Positions 16,313 to 24,552 of a stretch of 42,155 nucleotides of DNA are shown here, one piece after another; position 1 is the stretch's first letter, and each line of letters opens with the position of its first letter. The stretch lies in contig CASFEZ010000019.1 in NCBI GenBank assembly GCA_949293815.1, forward strand, positions 1 to 42,155, written 5' to 3'. The notes under the pieces are model-generated. The model saw nothing but the letters and a program-made list of their open reading frames with translations. It ran no database searches and was not told the origin of the DNA. Source of the DNA: an uncultured Eubacteriales bacterium (GTDB lineage Bacteria; Bacillota; Clostridia; Oscillospirales; Acutalibacteraceae). The position numbers and the translations under genes are program-made.

Positions 16313-17674
16313 ATGAGGATTATCATTGTAGGCGGCGGAAAGACCGGAGCCGCGCTCGCTGTTGCACTGACCGATGAGGGACACGATGTAACGGTGATTG
16401 AACAGGATGGCGACCGGCTGCAAAGCATTTGCGCCAACAGCGATATTTTAGGCATTTGCGGAAACGGAATGAATTATTCCTCTCTGACCGAAGCAGATAT
16501 CAAAGACGCAGACATTTTAATTGCTGTCACCGGTTCCGATGAACAGAATCTGCTGTGCTGTTTGTTCGCAAAAAAAACCGGGCATTGTTCCACCATTGCC
16601 CGGGTGCGCAATCCTATCTTTTTGAAAGAAAATATGTTTATCCGGGAGCAGATCGGTCTTTCCATGATTATCAATCCCGAGCTGGCTGCCGCGACAGAGA
16701 TGTCGCGGCTTTTGCGCTTTCCTTCGGCAATTGAAATCAATACCTTTGCAAAGGGACGGCTGGAGCAGCTGACCTTTAAAATCCCAAGGGGATCTGTGCT
16801 GGACGGCAAGAATCTGAATCATGTCAGAAATAAGATTGAAAGCAATCTGCTGTTTTGCAGTGTGCAGCGGGAGGGGAAATTCTACATTCCCTCCGGTAAT
16901 TTTGAACTGCGAGCCGGCGATAAAGCATCGATTATTATTGAGCCGATGGTGGCGCAGAAGTTTTTCCGCAAAATCGGCATCGAAACCCACGCGGTTAAAA
17001 GCGCCATGCTGGTTGGCGGCGGCACCATGGCATATTATCTGGCGCAGCAGCTTTTGCATTTTGGTATTCATGTAAAAATCATTGAGATAGACAGTGCGCG
17101 CTGTCAGGAGCTGGCGGAAAAGCTGCCGGACGCGCTGGTGATTCAGGGCGATGCAACCGACAAGGAGCTGCTGTTGGAGGAAGGACTGGAAACGACGCAG
17201 GCCTTTGTGGCAATTACCGGCTTTGATGAGGAAAACATCCTGCTTTCTTTATATGCCCGTGAAATTTCCGATGCAAAGGTGATTACAAAGATTAACCGCA
17301 TTGCCTTTGACAGCGTTATCGAAAAGCTGGAGCTGGACAGTGTGATTTATCCGCGCCATATCACTGCGGAGTATATTTTACAGTATGTCCGCGCCAAGCA
17401 AAACGCGGTAGGCAACAATGTGGAGAATCTGTATAAGCTGAATGAGGACGAAGTGGAGGCGCTGGAATTTAAGATTGGCGAAAAGGCGCCGGTGGTCGGT
17501 ATCCCGCTTCAGGATTTGCCGCTGAAGGATAATTTGCTGGTTTGCGGTATCAACCGCCAGGGCAAAATTCGTATTCCCCGCGGCAGCGACACCATTCAGC
17601 CGGGGGATACGGTCATCGTTGTGACCGGGCAAAAAAAATTGGATGATGTCGGGGATATATTAAAAAAGTCATGA
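16313..17674 (+). CDS. trkA: TrkA, cytoplasmic NAD-binding regulator of potassium uptake
   Basis: TrkA gates the TrkH potassium channel-transporter in response to bound nucleotides. The 453-residue protein carries two complete RCK units: MRIIIVGGGKTGAALAVAL (residue 1) with the acidic end VTVIEQD, and SAMLVGGGTMAYYLAQQLL (about 228) with KIIEID. Each is followed by a TrkA-C domain (about 135-220 and 375-453), the second ending IPRGSDTIQPGDTVIVVTG. In the second nucleotide loop the third glycine is replaced (GGGTMAYY), so the second site may bind differently from the first; this is common in two-domain TrkA proteins. The gene ends in ATGA, where its stop overlaps the start of trkH by 4 bases. 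Confidence 0.95.
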   Translation: MRIIIVGGGKTGAALAVALTDEGHDVTVIEQDGDRLQSICANSDILGICGNGMNYSSLTEADIKDADILIAVTGSDEQNLLCCLFAKKTGHCSTIARVRNPIFLKENMFIREQIGLSMIINPELAAATEMSRLLRFPSAIEINTFAKGRLEQLTFKIPRGSVLDGKNLNHVRNKIESNLLFCSVQREGKFYIPSGNFELRAGDKASIIIEPMVAQKFFRKIGIETHAVKSAMLVGGGTMAYYLAQQLLHFGIHVKIIEIDSARCQELAEKLPDALVIQGDATDKELLLEEGLETTQAFVAITGFDEENILLSLYAREISDAKVITKINRIAFDSVIEKLELDSVIYPRHITAEYILQYVRAKQNAVGNNVENLYKLNEDEVEALEFKIGEKAPVVGIPLQDLPLKDNLLVCGINRQGKIRIPRGSDTIQPGDTVIVVTGQKKLDDVGDILKKS

Positions 17675-19143
17675 ATTTTGCAGTTATATTTTATGTCTTA
17701 GGCTTTGTTTTGCGCATAGAAGGTCTGTTGATGTTTATTCCCGCGCTGGTTGGCGCAGGCTACCGGGAACGGGAGTGTATAGCCTTTTTTGCCGTGGGCG
17801 CCCTTGCGTTTCTTTTGGGGCTGGCAATTTCTTTTCGCCGCCCCAAAAACCAGGTGTTTTACGCCAAGGAGGGGTTTGTTTGTGTTGCCCTGAGCTGGAT
17901 TATGATCAGCGTGGTTGGCTGTCTGCCCTTTATATGGAACGGGGATATTCCCAATTTTACCGATGCGTTTTTTGAAATGGTTTCGGGCTTTACCACCACC
18001 GGCTCCTCGATTTTAACCGATGTGGGAGCGCTGTCCCACGCCTCATTGTTCTGGCGCAGCTTTTCTCACTGGATTGGCGGCATGGGCGTGCTGGTGTTTT
18101 TGCTGTCCGTTTTGCCTATGAGCGGCGGCGCCGCCATGAATATCATGAAAGCGGAAAGCCCCGGACCGCAGGTCGGCAAAATGGTTCCCAAGCTGCGGGA
18201 ATCTTCGATGATTTTGTATATTATTTATACCGCCATGACCATTGCTGAAATTATTGTGTATATCATCGGGGGCATGCCGGTTTTTGACGCGGTAACTGTC
18301 GGGTTCGGTGTGGCGGGAACCGGCGGTTTCTCGGTACGCAACAGCGGATTGGCAGAATACAGCACCTTTTGTCAATATGCGATCGGCGTTTTTATGATTT
18401 TGTTCGGCGTCAATTTTAATGTGTATTATCTGTTGTTGGCAAAAAAAATAAAACAGGCCTTTTCCAGCGAAGAGGTCTGGAGCTATTTGGGAATTATTGC
18501 TGCCGCCACACTGGCGATTGCGCTGAATACCCTGCATTTGTTTGGAACGGTTGAAGAAACCTTCCGTTATGCATTTGTCCATGTCAGCTCGATTATTACA
18601 ACAACCGGTTTTACTGCCATGGATTATAATCTTTATCCGGAAATATCGAAGCAAATTCTCATCTTTTTGATGTTTATCGGTGCCTGTGCCGGCAGTACCG
18701 GCGGCGGCATGAAGGTATCCCGCCTGATTGTGTTGCTGAAATCGGTGCGCAATGAGCTTTCACGCATTATTCATCCACGCACCGTCAAACGGATTCGACT
18801 GGAAGGCAAGGTGGTCGAGCATGAAACGCTGCGCTCCATCAATACCTATTTTGTTGCCCTGTTGGCGCTGTATTGTGTGTCGCTGCTGATTGTTTCGATG
18901 GATGATTTTGACGCCGCGACCAATCTGTCAGCAGTTGCGACCACCATCAATAATGTCGGTCCGGGTATCAGTTTGGTGGGACCGACAGGGAATTTCAGCG
19001 GTTTTTCCGATTTGTCAAAATATGTGTTTTGCTTTGACATGCTGGCAGGGCGGCTCGAAATGTTCCCCATGCTGGTGCTGTTCAGCCCTTATACCTGGCA
19101 CCAGGCGTTCAAGCGGAAGAAGAAAAAACTTGATGAAGCATAA
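17671..19143 (+). CDS. trkH: TrkH, potassium uptake channel subunit
   Basis: The membrane pore of the Trk/Ktr system for K+ import, made of four membrane-pore-membrane repeats. The 490-residue protein is almost all hydrophobic; selectivity-filter-like segments are visible: TTTGSSILTD (about 110), GFGVAGTGGFSVRNSG (about 211-226), ITTTGFTAMDYN (about 310) and TTINNVGPGIS (about 426). A charged loop KSVRNELSRIIHPRTVKRIR (two parts, about 352-371) sits on the cytoplasmic side, where TrkA binds in known structures. The 4-base ATGA overlap with trkA keeps synthesis of pore and regulator linked. The C-terminus ends with a lysine-rich KRKKKKLDEA. Confidence 0.95.
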   Translation: MNFAVIFYVLGFVLRIEGLLMFIPALVGAGYRERECIAFFAVGALAFLLGLAISFRRPKNQVFYAKEGFVCVALSWIMISVVGCLPFIWNGDIPNFTDAFFEMVSGFTTTGSSILTDVGALSHASLFWRSFSHWIGGMGVLVFLLSVLPMSGGAAMNIMKAESPGPQVGKMVPKLRESSMILYIIYTAMTIAEIIVYIIGGMPVFDAVTVGFGVAGTGGFSVRNSGLAEYSTFCQYAIGVFMILFGVNFNVYYLLLAKKIKQAFSSEEVWSYLGIIAAATLAIALNTLHLFGTVEETFRYAFVHVSSIITTTGFTAMDYNLYPEISKQILIFLMFIGACAGSTGGGMKVSRLIVLLKSVRNELSRIIHPRTVKRIRLEGKVVEHETLRSINTYFVALLALYCVSLLIVSMDDFDAATNLSAVATTINNVGPGISLVGPTGNFSGFSDLSKYVFCFDMLAGRLEMFPMLVLFSPYTWHQAFKRKKKKLDEA

Positions 19144-19174
19144 CCCTAAAAAGACGGTTATATTTCGATGCGCA

Positions 19175-19233
19175 AAGCGATTTCTTCGTTTTGAAGAAAT
19201 CTGAAGGTACCGCGAGCGGACGAAGAAACGCTT
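19175..19233 (+). other. Alternative hairpins downstream of trkH
   Basis: The arm around 19175-19188 can pair with 19193-19201 (9-bp perfect stem, 5-nt loop) or with 19221-19233 (13 pairs with one bulge), which excludes the first. No T-run follows, so it is not a plain terminator. Confidence 0.4.
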
Positions 19234-19260
19234 AGAAAAGTAAATTTGTTTTATCCTTAT

Positions 19261-19331
19261 AAAAAAACAAGGACTGTCGCACATAAAAGCCTTTTGCAGC
19301 TTTCATTTGTGTTTGACAGTCCCCGTTTTTC
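19261..19331. terminator. Bidirectional terminator between trkH and the small minus-strand gene
   Basis: GGACTGTC at 19271-19278 pairs with GACAGTCC at 19315-19322, and inner arms around AAAAGC and GCTTTC extend the stem with a bulge. It is flanked by seven A on the left and a T-run on the right, so it can stop transcripts from both convergent genes. Confidence 0.75.
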
Positions 19332-19370
19332 TTCTTTTGCTTTTCGGTCTGTGCGAAAGGCAAAAGCCCC

Positions 19371-19553
19371 TTAGCTGATGAAATGCTGTACGCCGTCTAA
19401 AAGGGTATCCATGGTGCGGATGGCTTTGGCTGCGGTTTTTTTCATTTTTCTTTTGGCGGCGCTTTTGCCGGTCATGCTCGCGCCTACGGCGGCAATGGTG
19501 CCGCCTACGGCCATCGCTGCGCCAAGACCTTTCATCATCGTGGTTTTGTTCAT
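19371..19553 (-). CDS. Small alanine/glycine-rich protein with one membrane-like helix
   Basis: A 60-residue protein: a short N-terminus MNKTTMMKG, a small-residue helix LGAAMAVGGTIAAVGASM (about 10-27), a strongly basic stretch KSAAKRKMKKTAAKA (about 30-44) and a short tail. It looks like a single-pass, glycine-zipper-type membrane peptide with a basic cytoplasmic side. AAAGGA lies about 11 nt before the start, and its 3' end points at the bidirectional terminator, as for a real gene. An overlapping plus-strand frame (19378-19608) is hydrophobic throughout but begins right after that terminator and lacks a good ribosome site. Function is unknown. Confidence 0.65.
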   Translation of the reverse strand: MNKTTMMKGLGAAMAVGGTIAAVGASMTGKSAAKRKMKKTAAKAIRTMDTLLDGVQHFIS

Positions 19554-19573
19554 GGTTCATTCATTCCTTTCTC

Positions 19574-19602
19574 TTGCATTTCCGTTATTATTGTGTTACC
19601 AT
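19574..19602 (+). promoter_or_regulatory. Possible promoter for the pyridoxamine kinase gene
   Basis: TTGCAT at 19574-19579, a 17-bp spacer and TACCAT at 19597-19602 with TGt before the -10. The -10 is weak but the extension supports it. Confidence 0.35.
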
Positions 19603-19645
19603 ATTTAAGAAATATGCTTGGAAATGATAGGAAGAGGGATTTGCC

Positions 19646-20494
19646 ATGTCCAGACAAAAGCGCGTTGCCGCTATTCACGATGTTTCCGGCTTCGGAAAAT
19701 GTTCGTTGACTGTTGCTTTGCCGGTGCTCTCTGCTGCCGGTATTGAAACGGCGGTTATGCCGACGGCTGTTTTATCGACCCACACTGCCTGCAAGCCCGG
19801 CTATACCTATCGGGATTTGACAGCAGATTTGCTTCCGTTTGCGCAGAACTGGAAAGAAAATGATTTGCATTTTGACGCCATTTACAGCGGTTTTTTGGGC
19901 AGCGCCGAGCAAATCGATATGGTGCGCCGGATTTTTTCCATGCTGGCGGATGAAAATACCCTGCTGGTGGTGGATCCTGCCATGGCGGATAACGGCAAAA
20001 TGTACAGCGTATTTGATAAAAATTTTGCGCTGGAAATGCAAAAGCTCTGTGCGGAGGCGGATGTGATTGTGCCGAATTTTACGGAAGCGGCTTTTATGCT
20101 GGGGGAGGAATACCGCGAGCCGCCCTACAGCGAAGATTATGTGCGCCAAATGCTCTCGCTGCTGAGTGGGGCCTGCGGCGCGTCCGTTGTTTTAACCGGC
20201 GTAAGCTACAACGCAGAGCAAATCGGCGCGGCTTCCTATGTGCCGAAAACCGGCGCCTTTTCGCAAACGCTCACGCCGAAGGTCGGCGGTATGTACCACG
20301 GCACTGGAGATGTATTTGCCAGTGTTTTGACCGCCGGGCTGGTCAACGGACAGTCGCTGGCCACCGCTACGGATACAGCGGTGCAGTACACCTATGCGTG
20401 CATTGACCGCACCTTCCGCGAATACCCCTACATGACCTATGGCGTGGATTTTGAAAGCGGACTTTATCAGATGAAAGAGATTACCCAGCCGTAA
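19646..20494 (+). CDS. pdxY: Pyridoxamine/pyridoxal kinase (ribokinase superfamily)
   Basis: Phosphorylates vitamin B6 vitamers with ATP in the salvage of pyridoxal phosphate. The 282-residue protein opens with IHDVSGFGKCSLTVALPVL (residues 10-28), the substrate-side segment typical of this family, followed by VMPTAVLSTHTA, VVDPAMADNGKMY (about 111) and VIVPNFTEAAFMLG (about 140). The C-terminal GGMYHGTGDVFASVLTAGL (about 215) contains the GTGD motif, where the aspartate is the catalytic base. All key residues appear intact. The symbol is used for the pyridoxamine-kinase branch as a whole; PdxK is the alternative name. AAGAGGGA lies about 7 nt upstream. trmL follows 53 bases after the stop. 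Confidence 0.88.
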   Translation: MSRQKRVAAIHDVSGFGKCSLTVALPVLSAAGIETAVMPTAVLSTHTACKPGYTYRDLTADLLPFAQNWKENDLHFDAIYSGFLGSAEQIDMVRRIFSMLADENTLLVVDPAMADNGKMYSVFDKNFALEMQKLCAEADVIVPNFTEAAFMLGEEYREPPYSEDYVRQMLSLLSGACGASVVLTGVSYNAEQIGAASYVPKTGAFSQTLTPKVGGMYHGTGDVFASVLTAGLVNGQSLATATDTAVQYTYACIDRTFREYPYMTYGVDFESGLYQMKEITQP

Positions 20495-20547
20495 AAGGCG
20501 GCGGAATGATGCCGCCCCCAAAGCGAAAAGAGGCGATTCTATTCCAT

Positions 20548-21045
20548 ATGGCAGAATTAAATATTGTATTGGTTGAGCCGGAAATACCGCAGAACACCGG
20601 CAATATCGCCCGCACCTGCGCGGCGACCGGAGCGCGGCTGCATTTGGTGGAGCCAATGGGCTTTCGGGTAGACGATAAAAAGCTCAAGCGCGCCGGGCTG
20701 GACTATTGGTACTTATTGGATATTACCTATTATTCCTCTTTGACGGATTTTTTTGAGCGAAACAAGGGCGGTACATTCTATTATTTTTCTACAAAGGCAA
20801 AACATGTATATTCGGATATCACATATCCGGACGGCGCGTATCTGGTGTTCGGCAAGGAAACCAAAGGTCTGCCCGAATGGCTTTTACACGAGAACCCGGA
20901 TACCACCGTGCGCATTCCCATGATTGACGAGGCAAGAAGCCTGAATTTGTCCAATTCTGTTGCAATCGGGGTCTACGAGGCACTGCGCCAATGGGGATTC
21001 CCTGCCTGTAAGCAAAGGGGAGAGTTGCGGGAATTTTCCTGGTAA
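20548..21045 (+). CDS. trmL: TrmL, tRNA (cytidine34/uridine34-2'-O)-methyltransferase
   Basis: A SPOUT-fold enzyme that methylates the 2'-oxygen of the wobble nucleotide of tRNA-Leu using S-adenosylmethionine. The 165-residue protein starts MAELNIVLVEPEIPQNTGNI with the RNA-binding NTGNIARTC (about 14-22). The knot-forming C-terminal motifs are LVFGKETKGLPEWL (about 100) and IPMIDEARSLNLSNSVAIGV (about 122-141). Length and motif spacing match the family. ATG 20548 is chosen by homology, as the conserved strand begins 5 residues later; AGAGG lies 14 nt away, a rather long gap. An in-frame ATG at 20506 would add 14 residues without family support. Confidence 0.92.
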   Translation: MAELNIVLVEPEIPQNTGNIARTCAATGARLHLVEPMGFRVDDKKLKRAGLDYWYLLDITYYSSLTDFFERNKGGTFYYFSTKAKHVYSDITYPDGAYLVFGKETKGLPEWLLHENPDTTVRIPMIDEARSLNLSNSVAIGVYEALRQWGFPACKQRGELREFSW

Positions 21046-21071
21046 GAGAGATAATGTGATAAGGGAAAGAG

Positions 21072-21875
21072 ATGAGTATGAAAAAAGTATTATATAAAAA
21101 AGTCGCAGTCATTTTTGCGGTGCTGCTGTTGTTTGCGGCAGGACAGATTTCCGTGTTCGCGGTTGTTGGTGATATCGACCAAAACGGTCGGCTGCAATCT
21201 GCCGATGCGCGTCTTCTGCTGCGCTATAGCGTTGGTATGGAGCGGTTATCGGAAACGGTTTTGCAGGGCTGCGATGTGTCTTATGACGACAGAATCAATA
21301 CGGCGGATGCCCGGCTGCTGCTGCGGGCGGCACTGCGTATTGATTCGCTGGATTATTATGACCGATATTATATGCACGCCAATTTTACCAATTCAGCCAC
21401 CGGCACGGTAACAACACTGGATACGGCATGGATGGATGGTCAGGTGCTGATTTACGCGGACGCACAAACGGCGCTGATTTATGACGGTGATCAATCGGTC
21501 GCTCTGGTCAACGATGCGCTTCGGCAATATTCTGTTTTGAGCTTTTCCCAATTTCAGCGGGAATATCCCGGTCATGCCGGATATTTTGCCAACGGCGCCG
21601 AGGCGCTTTGCTGGTCGGAAAATTTGCCCACGCCCTTGTTTTTACGCGATCAGGGTTTTACGAGCACTTCACAGACCGTCAACGGTCGTGTCTGTACGGT
21701 GTATCGTAAACAATTCAGCAGCGGGTACCAGTCCTATGCCTTTGACAGCACCCATATGCCGGTAAAAAGCGAATTTTTTGCCGATGGTTCGCTGATGACG
21801 CTGGATTTCCTGTCCTTTTCCAGAAATCCCTATCGGCTGTTTACCGATTATCTATCCTACACAAAGGTCAATTAA
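21072..21875 (+). CDS. Secreted protein with N-terminal dockerin and a beta-rich C-terminal domain
   Basis: A signal peptide (about 1-31, KKVAVIFAVLLLFAAGQISVFA in two parts) is followed directly by two dockerin-like repeats, GDIDQNGRLQSADARLLLRY (about 33-52) and CDVSYDDRINTADARLLLRA (about 67-86). The first loop has the Asp/Asn/Gly pattern that binds calcium; the second lacks the usual glycine (YDDR). The rest, about 170 residues, is beta-like: MDGQVLIYADAQTALIYDGD, NGRVCTVYRK, SYAFDSTHMPVKSEFFADGS. This part resembles the C-terminal domains of the proteins at 30545 and 4017. Dockerins anchor proteins to cohesins, but none is visible nearby. ATG 21072 and ATG 21078 are both possible; AAGGGA is 5 or 11 nt away. 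trmL ends 26 bases upstream. Confidence 0.78.
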   Translation: MSMKKVLYKKVAVIFAVLLLFAAGQISVFAVVGDIDQNGRLQSADARLLLRYSVGMERLSETVLQGCDVSYDDRINTADARLLLRAALRIDSLDYYDRYYMHANFTNSATGTVTTLDTAWMDGQVLIYADAQTALIYDGDQSVALVNDALRQYSVLSFSQFQREYPGHAGYFANGAEALCWSENLPTPLFLRDQGFTSTSQTVNGRVCTVYRKQFSSGYQSYAFDSTHMPVKSEFFADGSLMTLDFLSFSRNPYRLFTDYLSYTKVN

Positions 21876-22089
21876 AGCAAATTTTTTGCGCTTCCGGCGG
21901 GCTTATGCCGGAAAAATCAAAGCTTGCAACGGCGGTCCAGCGGATTTACACAGGCTGGACTGCTATTTTTTCAATATGGTTTTATCCAGTCGCGGGGTAT
22001 GGCAAGCAGGGATTGTATCTCCTGCCGAAAGGGAGATATCTTCCCGCTGCTTTAGAGGCGTGGGGTATCTCTTCTCTAAGTTATATGTA
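21876..22089. other. Gap with no supported gene
   Basis: Between the dockerin gene and the EF-G paralogue terminator I see only a weak hairpin (TTCCGGC and GCCGGAA around 21892-21914) and a 7-bp inverted repeat near 22016-22037. The plus-strand frames here lack ribosome sites and family features. Confidence 0.5.
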
Positions 22090-22136
22090 AAAATATAAAA
22101 ACGGACGGGGCTGTATCAACGATACAGCCCCGTCCG
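22090..22136 (-). terminator. Terminator of the EF-G paralogue gene
   Basis: The 16-bp perfect, GC-rich stem 22102-22117 with 22121-22136 has a 3-nt loop. On the minus strand the stem is followed by a T-rich run (plus-strand 22090-22101), the orientation needed for the gene ending at 22178. Confidence 0.9.
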
Positions 22137-22177
22137 CAATAACAGGAAGATAAAACGATAGTTTCGAGAATAAGTAA

Positions 22178-24241
22178 TTAACCCTCTGCGGCTTTCGCTT
22201 CGGCGATAACCTTTTCCGCCACATCGGCAGGTGCGTCCTCATAGCGGCAGAATTCGCAGGTATAGCTGCCTCTGCCTGCGGTTACGGAACGCAGAACCGT
22301 GGAGAAATCGCCCATATTCGCCATCGGCACTTCTGCGGTCAATTCCTGCATTTTCGGGTCTTCCGCCGGTCCCATGCCCAATACGCGACCGCGGCGTTTG
22401 GTAATATCCCCCATGATATCGCCCAGGTTTTCATCGGGCATATAGGCGGTAACGGTGCCGATAGGCTCCAGGATGGTGGGCTTCGCTTCCGGAATGGCAG
22501 CTTTCAGCGCCAGCTGTGCGGCGGTTTTGAATGCCATTTCCGAAGAGTCAACCGGGTGGTAGGAGCCATCGTACAGCGTGGCTTTGATGCCAACCATCGG
22601 GTAGCCGGCAATCATGCCTTTCGCGATGCTCTCCCGCAGCCCTTTTTCTACAGCGGGGAAGAAGTTTTTGGGCACCGCGCCGCCGACAACCTCCTCGGCA
22701 AACTCGAAGCCTTCGCCTTCAATCGGTTCAAAGCGAATCCATACGTCGCCGAACTGACCATGCCCGCCGGACTGTTTCTTGTGTCTGCCCTGCTTGGAAA
22801 CGGTTTTGCGAATGGTTTCGCGGTAAGGAACCTTCGGTACTTCCAAATCGACCTCAACGCCGAATTTGGATTTGAGCTTGGATACAATCACATCCAAATG
22901 CTGCTCCCCCTGACCGGCAACAATCTGTTCGCGGGTTTCTTCATCGATATAGGTTTTGATGCTGGGATCTTCATGCGACAGCTTTTTCAGACCGGTGGCA
23001 ACCTTTTCTTCCTCGCCTTTTTTGCGTACCTTGACCGCCATGGACAGGCAGGGCGCGGGGAAGTTGACGCCGTCGATGGTCACAATCTTTTTGGCGGAGC
23101 AAAGGGTGTCGCCGGTTTTAAAGCCCTCGAGCTTTGTAATAACACCGATATCACCGGCGGTGATTTGGGCGGTATCCTCGGTTTTTCCGCCTTTAACGGT
23201 TACGATTTTGCCCAGGCGAATCGCATCGCCGGTTCTGGCATTGATATAACTGCCGTCCGGCTTGATGGCGCCGGAGACGACCTTGAAATAAGACATTTTA
23301 CCAACAAAGGGGTCGGCAACGGTCTTAAAGCAGATGGCTGCCGTTTCCGCGGCGGCATCGCAGTCAATGGCAATGGGTTCGCCGTCGGCGTCGGTGCCGC
23401 TCTCCTGCAATTCAGCGGGGGAGGGCGCGTATTTGCGCAGCGCATTCAGGATAAAGTCCACGCCGTCCATTGTAAGACCGGAGCAGGCATATACCGGAAT
23501 AATCAGTCCGGCTTTTACGCCGATTTTCAGCCCCTTAATAATTTCCTCGTCGGTGAAAGGCTCTTCCTCGAAAAACTTCATCATCAATTCTTCGTCTGCG
23601 GACGCAACGGATTCGGTAAACGCGGCGTGCAGCTGCTGAATGGTGTCGTTTTCAGGCATGGCCACTTCTTCGGCCTTGCCGTTTTTGTATACATACGCCT
23701 TATTCTGCAAAAAGTTGACATAGCAGGCAACCTTGCCGTTTTCATAGTGGGGAACAACCACCGGGCAAATGACGGTGCTGTACCGTTCTTTTAAGGCGTC
23801 AAGGGTCTTGTAAAAATCCGTGTTGTCGGCATCGCATTTGGTAACGGCGACTATTTTTGCCAAATTGCGCTGTTTGGCGGCTTTTACCGCTTTTTCCGCG
23901 CCCACATCAAAGCCGGAACCGGCGGCAAGTACCGTTAGAACACAATCTGCCGCGCGAACACCCTCGTACAGACCGCCGGCAAAATCAAAAAAGCCGGGCG
24001 TGTCGATTAAATTGATCTTGACATCCCGCCACTCCAGCGGCGCAACGGCGGAAGAAACGGAGATTTTTCTCTTTTTTTCCTCCGCGTCAAAGTCCATAAC
24101 CGTGTTGCCGTCCGCTACTTTTCCGAGCCGGTCCGTAGCGCCGGCAAGATACAGCATGGCTTCCGCCAGCGTTGTTTTGCCTCTGCCACCGTGACCGGCA
24201 ATGGCAACATTGCGAATGTCCTGAGCCTGATAGTCTTTCAT
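22178..24241 (-). CDS. EF-G-like translational GTPase (FusA2-type paralogue)
   Basis: A 687-residue EF-G relative. Present are the P-loop GHGGRGKTT (about 17-25), the switch II motif IDTPGFFDF (about 78-86) and a G4 motif written TKCD rather than the usual NKxD (about 133-136). The switch I region reads EEKKRKISVSSAV rather than the RGITI form of the main factor. Domains II-V follow, with GHGQFGDVWI (about 490) and a C-terminal MPDENLGDIMGDITKRRGRV (about 608). These changes mark it as the clostridial EF-G-like side branch, not the canonical fusA, which normally sits with rpsL-rpsG-tuf. Its job (recycling, stress or a modified elongation step) is not settled. GGAGG 10 nt upstream supports the start. 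Confidence 0.88.
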   Translation of the reverse strand: MKDYQAQDIRNVAIAGHGGRGKTTLAEAMLYLAGATDRLGKVADGNTVMDFDAEEKKRKISVSSAVAPLEWRDVKINLIDTPGFFDFAGGLYEGVRAADCVLTVLAAGSGFDVGAEKAVKAAKQRNLAKIVAVTKCDADNTDFYKTLDALKERYSTVICPVVVPHYENGKVACYVNFLQNKAYVYKNGKAEEVAMPENDTIQQLHAAFTESVASADEELMMKFFEEEPFTDEEIIKGLKIGVKAGLIIPVYACSGLTMDGVDFILNALRKYAPSPAELQESGTDADGEPIAIDCDAAAETAAICFKTVADPFVGKMSYFKVVSGAIKPDGSYINARTGDAIRLGKIVTVKGGKTEDTAQITAGDIGVITKLEGFKTGDTLCSAKKIVTIDGVNFPAPCLSMAVKVRKKGEEEKVATGLKKLSHEDPSIKTYIDEETREQIVAGQGEQHLDVIVSKLKSKFGVEVDLEVPKVPYRETIRKTVSKQGRHKKQSGGHGQFGDVWIRFEPIEGEGFEFAEEVVGGAVPKNFFPAVEKGLRESIAKGMIAGYPMVGIKATLYDGSYHPVDSSEMAFKTAAQLALKAAIPEAKPTILEPIGTVTAYMPDENLGDIMGDITKRRGRVLGMGPAEDPKMQELTAEVPMANMGDFSTVLRSVTAGRGSYTCEFCRYEDAPADVAEKVIAEAKAAEG

Positions 24242-24332
24242 AACAAATTCCTCCTGTTATTCCATGCAGTATCACCAAAAAACGGCATGGTTGTATTACT
24301 ATTTGAATTGAAAATACACAACTATAGAATGT

Positions 24333-24361
24333 ATTCTACCATATTTGCTGGATGTTTTCAA
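24333..24361 (-). promoter_or_regulatory. Promoter for the EF-G paralogue
   Basis: Read on the minus strand: TTGAAA (plus 24356-24361), a 17-bp spacer and TAGAAT (plus 24333-24338) with an extended TGg. It lies 92 bases before the start codon. Confidence 0.65.
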
Positions 24362-24477
24362 TAACTATTTTGTAAATTGAGCCAAAAAAATTGTTAAATT
24401 TTATACAGCTGCTATTTGACCAAGCTGCGAGCGGGTAAAATTTGATAGCTGCGACAAGGAAAAGATACAAACTTTTA

Positions 24478-24506
24478 TTGAAAAAACGCCTTAGCTGTGA
24501 TAAAAT
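24478..24506 (+). promoter_or_regulatory. Promoter for the membrane-protein/DegV operon
   Basis: TTGAAA at 24478-24483, a 17-bp spacer and TAAAAT at 24501-24506 with extended TGa, 47 bases before the start. Confidence 0.7.
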
Positions 24507-24552
24507 GACTTCGTTGTGATATTTATGCAACCGGATGGAGCGTTAGCAGCTT

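Larger units (their letters stand above)
24242..24552. other. Divergent intergenic region with two promoters
   Basis: This gap of about 310 bases separates the minus-strand EF-G paralogue from the plus-strand membrane-protein gene. It holds the two promoters listed separately and is AT-rich between them; no further gene or structured RNA is visible. Confidence 0.6.

Noticed and set aside
19378-19608. Hydrophobic 76-codon plus-strand frame opposite the 60-residue protein
   Set aside because: No ribosome site and it starts directly after a terminator; the minus frame has a better start and a sensible layout.
21886-22098. 70-codon frame in the gap after the dockerin gene
   Set aside because: No ribosome site or recognisable sequence, and it ends just before the EF-G paralogue terminator.
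22556-23794. 412-codon plus-strand frame opposite the EF-G paralogue
   Set aside because: Antisense shadow of a strongly conserved GTPase gene; composition and motifs belong to the minus strand.
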